Source: an uncultured bacterium (GTDB lineage: Bacteria > Bacteroidota > Bacteroidia > Chitinophagales > Chitinophagaceae). From it: DNA of 10,548 nt. How positions within the stretch are numbered: the stretch's first letter is position 1; each line of letters opens with the position of its first letter. The position numbers and the translations under genes were made by a program. The notes below the pieces were generated by a model, which saw only the letters and a list, made by a program, of their open reading frames with translations, was not told where the DNA came from and ran no database searches. This document shows positions 6,339 through 10,548 of this stretch, piece after piece. Location of the stretch: positions 1 to 10,548 of the forward strand of contig CAJBPC010000093.1 in assembly GCA_903957405.1 (NCBI GenBank). Direction: 5' to 3'.

Positions 6339-8774
6339 ATGCGGATACTGTATTTTTCAATTTCCATCATCCTGACAACGGGACTCATTTTTATACTTGA
6401 TACCCGAAAGATACTGCCGGCGCCCCTCGGCAGGCTGCTGAGCCCGCAGGAGGGCATCTGGCAGAATGCCGAATCGGTTGATGCCGACCATGGCGCGGAC
6501 CTGCGCTTCCCTGCATTGAAGGGCAAAGTGGAGGTATACCTCGACAGCCGGATGGTCCCGCACGTATTTGCTGAAAAAGAAAATGACGCATATTTCGTGC
6601 AGGGTTACCTGCATGCGCGATTCCGGTTATGGCAGATGGAGTTCCAGACCTATGCGGCAGCCGGCAGAGTGAGTGAGATCGTCGGCGACAAGGCCATTGA
6701 CTTCGACCGCACACAGCGCCGGATGGGCATGGTATACGCTGCGGAGAATGCGTTGAGGATGATGGAAGCCGATCCCGCCACGAAAGCATCCTGCGATGCA
6801 TACACCGCCGGCGTCAATGCCTACATAGAAACCCTGGAAGCATCCGAACTCCCGGTGGAGTACAAACTCCTAGGCTACAAGCCGGAGAAATGGAACAACC
6901 TGAAGATCGCACTGTTCACGAAGGCCATGACGAACGACCTCGCAGGCTTCGACCGCGATTTCGAATTCACCCACGCGCTTCAGGCGCTCGGTGAAGAGAA
7001 CTTCAGGATGCTCTTCCCCGAGATGGCCGACTCTCTTTCCCCGGTGATACCTAACGGTACAGCATACCCGAAGCCGGCCATCCTTCCACAAGCCCCAGCA
7101 GATGTGGATTCCGCATATTTCCATCGTAAGGACAGTTCCATCGTCATGCCCGACTTCAAGCCGGATCCGTCGAACGGCAGCAACAACTGGGCCCTCGCGG
7201 GTTCCCGTACGAAGAGCGGTCGCCCTATCCTTTGCAACGACCCGCATCTGCGGCTTTCACTCCCTGCCATCTGGTTCGAAATGCAGATACACACGCCTGA
7301 ATTCAACGCATACGGCGTGACGTTCCCCGGCATACCGGGCGTCGTGATCGGCTTTAACACCGACATTGCGTTCGGCTTCACCAATTCCGGACGAGACGTG
7401 AAGGACTACCATGAGATCCGTTTCCGCGACAATACACGCCGATCATACTGGTTCGACAGCGCATGGCGGCCTTCCAAAAACCGGATAGAGCAGATCCGCG
7501 TCAAAGACGGTAAAACCATTCAGGACACCGTCTCCTACACCGTCTTCGGCCCTGTCGTGTACGACCGCAGCATGCCCGGCAGGTCAACCGGTGGCCGCGC
7601 CTACGCTCTGAGGTGGGTGGCACATGACAGCTCGAACATCCTGAAGATGTGGCATCTCCTCCACCGTGCCAAAAACTACGATGATTACCTGGAAGCCATC
7701 GGGTTTTTCAATGTGCCCGGACAAAACATGATCTTCGCATCCCGGAATGGTGACATAGCGCTTTGGCAGCAGGCGACATTTCCGCTGCGGTGGAAGGATC
7801 AGGGCCTCTTCGTTATGCCCGGATCCGACAGTTCCTACATGTGGCAGGGGTACATCCCCAGGGAAGATAACCCACATGCGATCAACCCCGAACGGGGCTT
7901 CATCAGCAGTGCCAACCAGCGTTCCGCCGATTCCTCATATCCTTATTTCATACCCGGCAGTTATGATGTCTACCGCGGCATCATCATCAACCGAAGGCTC
8001 GCCGCCACGATCGACGCGACACCCGAAGACATGATGAAGTTGCAGAACGACAACTACAATGTCTTCGCGGAATATGCCCGTCCCGTCCTCCTGAAAAACG
8101 TTGATTCATCCGCGCTTGACCCCACCGCAAGGTATTATATGCGGATGTTCAGCGACTGGAACCTGCAGAATGACCCAGACTCGAAAGCCGCAACGGTTTT
8201 CTCCGCATGGTGGGATAGCCTGCAACAGGTGGTCTTCCACGACGACCTCAACACCACCGCCAAAAGCGTCATACGGCCGGACAAATTCGTACTCCTGGAA
8301 GGGCTTTTGCGGGACTCCGCATACCGTTTCATCGATGATCTGCGCACGCCTGCAAAGGAAGACCTTAAAAGCGCGGTTACGCTGGCCCTTCAAAAAGCGT
8401 CTTCCGCACTCGAACCCATCGACAAGGAGGGAAGGCTCGCATGGGGGAAGTACAAGAACACAAGCATCTACCATCTGCTCCGCAACAGCGTCCTGCCCTT
8501 CGCTCGCACGGGCCTCATGAACGGAGGCGGAGAACACATCATCAACGCCACCAAACACGACCACGGCCCGAGCTGGAGAATGGTGGTGCACATGACCACA
8601 CCCATCGAGGCGTATGCCGTGTATCCGGGAGGACAAGATGGGAATCCCGGTAGTGCCAACTACGACAATTTCGTCGACACATGGACGAAGGGGGAATATT
8701 ACCGACTCTGGTTCATGACGCCGGCCGACCGGACCAGCAATAAGATCAAATGGACGATGCGATTCCGCTCCTGA
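6339..8774 (+). CDS. Penicillin acylase family protein (Ntn hydrolase)
   Basis: This 811-aa member of the penicillin amidase family is made as a precursor that cuts itself into alpha and beta chains. The true substrate is unknown; relatives hydrolyse beta-lactam side chains, acyl-homoserine lactones or other amides. An N-terminal hydrophobic segment (residues 2-20, RILYFSISIILTTGLIFIL) indicates a signal anchor, so the enzyme is exported and probably periplasmic. In NGSNNWALAG, S281 would be the new beta-chain N-terminal nucleophile after cleavage behind G280. H303 (NDPHLRL) and N526 (SSANQR) fall at beta positions 23 and 246, matching the H23 and N241 positions of E. coli penicillin G acylase. 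The catalytic set is complete. ATG 6339 is chosen over TTG 6318 because the signal sequence starts there. It heads a probable unit with the two following envelope genes. Confidence 0.92.
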   Translation: MRILYFSISIILTTGLIFILDTRKILPAPLGRLLSPQEGIWQNAESVDADHGADLRFPALKGKVEVYLDSRMVPHVFAEKENDAYFVQGYLHARFRLWQMEFQTYAAAGRVSEIVGDKAIDFDRTQRRMGMVYAAENALRMMEADPATKASCDAYTAGVNAYIETLEASELPVEYKLLGYKPEKWNNLKIALFTKAMTNDLAGFDRDFEFTHALQALGEENFRMLFPEMADSLSPVIPNGTAYPKPAILPQAPADVDSAYFHRKDSSIVMPDFKPDPSNGSNNWALAGSRTKSGRPILCNDPHLRLSLPAIWFEMQIHTPEFNAYGVTFPGIPGVVIGFNTDIAFGFTNSGRDVKDYHEIRFRDNTRRSYWFDSAWRPSKNRIEQIRVKDGKTIQDTVSYTVFGPVVYDRSMPGRSTGGRAYALRWVAHDSSNILKMWHLLHRAKNYDDYLEAIGFFNVPGQNMIFASRNGDIALWQQATFPLRWKDQGLFVMPGSDSSYMWQGYIPREDNPHAINPERGFISSANQRSADSSYPYFIPGSYDVYRGIIINRRLAATIDATPEDMMKLQNDNYNVFAEYARPVLLKNVDSSALDPTARYYMRMFSDWNLQNDPDSKAATVFSAWWDSLQQVVFHDDLNTTAKSVIRPDKFVLLEGLLRDSAYRFIDDLRTPAKEDLKSAVTLALQKASSALEPIDKEGRLAWGKYKNTSIYHLLRNSVLPFARTGLMNGGGEHIINATKHDHGPSWRMVVHMTTPIEAYAVYPGGQDGNPGSANYDNFVDTWTKGEYYRLWFMTPADRTSNKIKWTMRFRS

Positions 8775-8802
8775 TTCAAAAGCACATCTCAAAAAACTGA
8801 CC

Positions 8803-9168
8803 ATGAAGTTTCTATATACGCTCTTTCTGATCGCCATTCTCGGTTATGCATTGGGGTTATACCTTCCCTGGTGGAGCATAGGTGTTGCCGGTTTCATAGT
8901 CGCAGCATGGCTTTTCCCGCGTCCACAAGATGCATTCCTGGCAGGGTTCATTTCTGTGTTGGCGCTCTGGGGCGGACTGACGCTGGGACGCAGCATCGCC
9001 AATGACCACATCCTCGCACACCGGTTCTCGCAGATGCTCCTGCAGCGGGATTCGCCGCTACTGCTCGTGGGCGTGACAGCCCTTATTGGCGCACTGGTAG
9101 CAGGTCTGGGCGCTTTATCAGGGAGCCTCTTCCGGAACATGATCCGTAAGACAGAAACAGTAGCATGA
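8803..9168 (+). CDS. Small multi-pass membrane protein of unknown function
   Basis: This 121-aa protein starts at ATG 8803, 28 bp after the acylase stop. Four hydrophobic segments are visible: about residues 3-20, 24-38, 44-61 and 86-108. The first three are separated by short polar turns, and a longer polar loop (about 64-83, with RSIANDH and HRFSQMLLQRD) precedes the last. The C-terminus is basic (FRNMIRK). I cannot name a family; it looks like one of the conserved hypothetical inner-membrane proteins of Bacteroidota. Codon choice matches the neighbours, and the arrangement suggests co-transcription with the acylase gene. Its last codons and stop lie within the first copy of a 20-bp repeat whose second copy is at 9228. 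Confidence 0.75.
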   Translation: MKFLYTLFLIAILGYALGLYLPWWSIGVAGFIVAAWLFPRPQDAFLAGFISVLALWGGLTLGRSIANDHILAHRFSQMLLQRDSPLLLVGVTALIGALVAGLGALSGSLFRNMIRKTETVA

Positions 9169-9247
9169 TCGCAGTTCAACCTTATTCAAAAGTGTTCATT
9201 GATCGAGCAATCGCTCCCATAAAGAGGAGCATGATCGCAATTCAACC
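9162..9247 (+). repeat. 20-bp direct repeat pair, 66 bp apart
   Basis: AGCATGATCGCAGTTCAACC at 9162-9181 recurs at 9228-9247 with one change (G to A at the 13th base). The offset is exactly 66 bp (22 codons). Each copy contains an ATG in the frame of the downstream DUF5686 gene, reading MIAVQP and MIAIQP. Sequence on either side is not shared. A related core, TGATCGAGCAATCG, begins at 9200 between the copies. It could be a duplicated leader or a pair of binding sites. Confidence 0.8.
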
Positions 9248-9269
9248 CGTCAGTCTGCACGCCTGCCAG

Positions 9270-10548
9270 ATGAAAAGTCCCATATTGATTTGGCTGATCT
9301 GCTGCGCGCTGCCCCTGCTATCGAGCGCCACACGCATCAGCGGGAAAGTGCTTACCGAAACGGGTTTCAGCATCCCTTTTGCAACCATCCTCGTGAAAGG
9401 GACCACTACCGGGACAACGTCAAACACCAAAGGGGAATATGTCCTGGACCTCACACCCGGGGAATACACCATCGTTTGCCAGCATATCGGTTACGAAAAG
9501 AAGGAACGGAATGTGACTGTCGCCAATGAACCGATCTACCTCAATTTCTCCCTGCGGCAAGAACAACTCACCATGCAGGAGATCGTGGTACGGCCCGGGG
9601 GGGAAGACCCCGCCTACGAGATCATCCGACAAGCCATCCGGCAACGCGGTTTTCATCAGAAGCAAGTCTCGGAATACACATGCGAAGTATATATCAAGGG
9701 ATTGATCCGGCTTAGCAGTTACCCGAAGAGTTTATTCGGACAAAAAATAACCTTCGAAGACGCGGATACCTCAAAAGAGAAAATCATCTATCTCTCTGAG
9801 ACGCTGGCGAAATTTGCATACGCCTATCCCGACAGGCAAAAGGTCGAAGTGATATCCACCCGGGTGAGCGGTCAAAGCAACAGCTATGGGTTCGGAAGTC
9901 CGCAGATGATATCTTTCTATGAAAACAATGTCGAGCTGTCACGCTCCCTCAATCCCCGGGGATTCGTGTCCCCGATCGCGGATAACGCCCTTCAGTTCTA
10001 TCGCTACAAATACCTCGGAGCATTTTTCGAGGACGGCCGACAAATCAGCAAGATCCAGGTGACCCCCAGGCGCAGGTTTGAGCCACTCTTCAGCGGTGTC
10101 ATCAACATCGTGGAAAATGACTGGAATATCCATAGCCTCCAACTCCGACTCAATAAGGAATCACAGATGGAATTCGTCGACCAGCTGCAGATCCAGCAAT
10201 TGTATGTGCCTGTCACAAGGGATATCTGGATGCTGAAGAGCCAGACCATTCTGCCCATCGTCAGTCAGTTCGGCTTTAATGCCAATGGTCATTTCACATC
10301 GGTCTACTCAGGTTATGATGTGCAACCGGCTTTTAGGAAGAAATTCTTCGGCCGCACACTGATCCGCTACGACAGCGCGTCCAACAAACGCGGTCTCGCT
10401 TACTGGGATTCCTTAAGGCCGCTACCCCTGATCGCAGAGGAACTAAATGACTTTCGCAGAAAAGACAGCCTGGAGACGTTGCGTGAAGATCCCGCTTACC
10501 TCGACTCACTTGATAAACGACAGAACAAGCTGACCGCAATGGGCTTCC
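9270..10548 (+). CDS. CarboxypepD_reg-like and DUF5686 protein, partial
   Basis: The frame stays open to the window end, so only the first 426 codons are seen; family members are usually about 800 aa. From ATG 9270 there is a signal peptide (MKSPILIWLICCALPLLSSA). A carboxypeptidase-regulatory-like beta domain follows (about residues 22-105: ISGKVLTETGFSIPFATILVKG, then GEYVLDLTPGEYTIVC and IGYEKKE). The DUF5686 region starts near PAYEIIRQAI and includes YLSETLAKF, VSGQSNSYGF, SPIADNALQFYRYKYLG and NIVENDWNI. In Bacteroidota these proteins are thought to be outer-membrane beta-barrel proteins related in layout to TonB-dependent receptors; their function is unsettled. The start is uncertain: ATG 9165 (ATGA overlap with the upstream stop) and ATG 9231 are in frame, but only 9270 puts the signal peptide at the very N-terminus. 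It probably belongs to the same unit as the acylase gene. Confidence 0.88.
   Translation, partial: MKSPILIWLICCALPLLSSATRISGKVLTETGFSIPFATILVKGTTTGTTSNTKGEYVLDLTPGEYTIVCQHIGYEKKERNVTVANEPIYLNFSLRQEQLTMQEIVVRPGGEDPAYEIIRQAIRQRGFHQKQVSEYTCEVYIKGLIRLSSYPKSLFGQKITFEDADTSKEKIIYLSETLAKFAYAYPDRQKVEVISTRVSGQSNSYGFGSPQMISFYENNVELSRSLNPRGFVSPIADNALQFYRYKYLGAFFEDGRQISKIQVTPRRRFEPLFSGVINIVENDWNIHSLQLRLNKESQMEFVDQLQIQQLYVPVTRDIWMLKSQTILPIVSQFGFNANGHFTSVYSGYDVQPAFRKKFFGRTLIRYDSASNKRGLAYWDSLRPLPLIAEELNDFRRKDSLETLREDPAYLDSLDKRQNKLTAMGF

Noticed and set aside
5474..6400. 308-codon plus-strand frame across the miaE-like gene
   Set aside because: Its protein is the antisense reading of a clear diiron hydroxylase; long antisense frames are common in GC-rich genes. 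It also runs through the divergent promoter gap.
8775..8802. Possible terminator or promoter between the acylase gene and the small membrane gene
   Set aside because: The 28-bp gap has no hairpin or recognisable promoter boxes; co-transcription is simpler.
8106..8837. 243-codon minus-strand frame
   Set aside because: It is antisense to the C-terminal part of the penicillin acylase gene; no independent motifs.
1..10548. CRISPR array, tRNA or rRNA genes, IS terminal repeats, defence or toxin-antitoxin genes
   Set aside because: I looked for regularly spaced repeats, tRNA-like cloverleaf ends, transposase motifs and defence families and saw none; the only mobile element is the group II intron.

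Overview
The window looks like chromosomal DNA from a member of the Bacteroidota, plausibly Chitinophagales/Chitinophagaceae (inference). The reasons are the family mix: a GSCFA-domain protein, a CarboxypepD_reg-like + DUF5686 surface protein, a Bacteroidota-style HMG-CoA lyase and a MiaE-type diiron tRNA hydroxylase. Shine-Dalgarno sequences are also weak or absent before most genes. The host genes are GC-rich in third codon positions. The first 1.9 kb is visibly more AT-rich and is of foreign (mobile) origin.

Layout. (1) Positions 1-1883 hold the 3' part of a group IIC intron. Domain I is already under way at base 1, domains II/III follow, then the domain IV reverse transcriptase/maturase ORF. 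A clear domain V (1808-1839) and domain VI with a bulged branch-point A (1840-1883) end it. The 5' splice site lies upstream of the window. The 3' splice site falls only 10 nt before the next start codon. (2) Positions 1894-5103 hold a tight plus-strand operon: NUDIX hydrolase, RlmB/TrmH-type rRNA 2'-O-methyltransferase (ATGA overlap), HMG-CoA lyase (non-ATG start) and GSCFA-domain protein. A good rho-independent terminator at 5153-5195 closes it. (3) Positions 5196-5611 are largely non-coding, with an AT-rich island, a consensus SD, a doubtful Cys/His-rich small ORF and a palindromic motif. (4) Positions 5612-6220 on the minus strand encode MiaE-like tRNA hydroxylase, divergent from the next unit. 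(5) Positions 6339 to the window end hold a plus-strand cell-envelope unit: a penicillin-acylase-family Ntn hydrolase, a small multi-pass membrane protein, and a DUF5686 outer-membrane-type protein cut by the window edge.

How the parts relate. The operon mixes nucleotide housekeeping (NUDIX), ribosome modification and acyl-CoA/leucine catabolism; I see no single pathway uniting them. The second unit is exported or membrane-bound. The intron sits at the head of the first operon, where class C introns are expected if a transcription terminator of an upstream gene lies just outside the window.

I did not find a clearly new biological system. The most checkable oddities are the intron/NUDIX junction, the 20-bp repeat that frames three alternative in-frame starts of the DUF5686 gene, the non-ATG start of HMG-CoA lyase, and the candidate small ORF with a perfect SD in the 5.2-5.6 kb gap.
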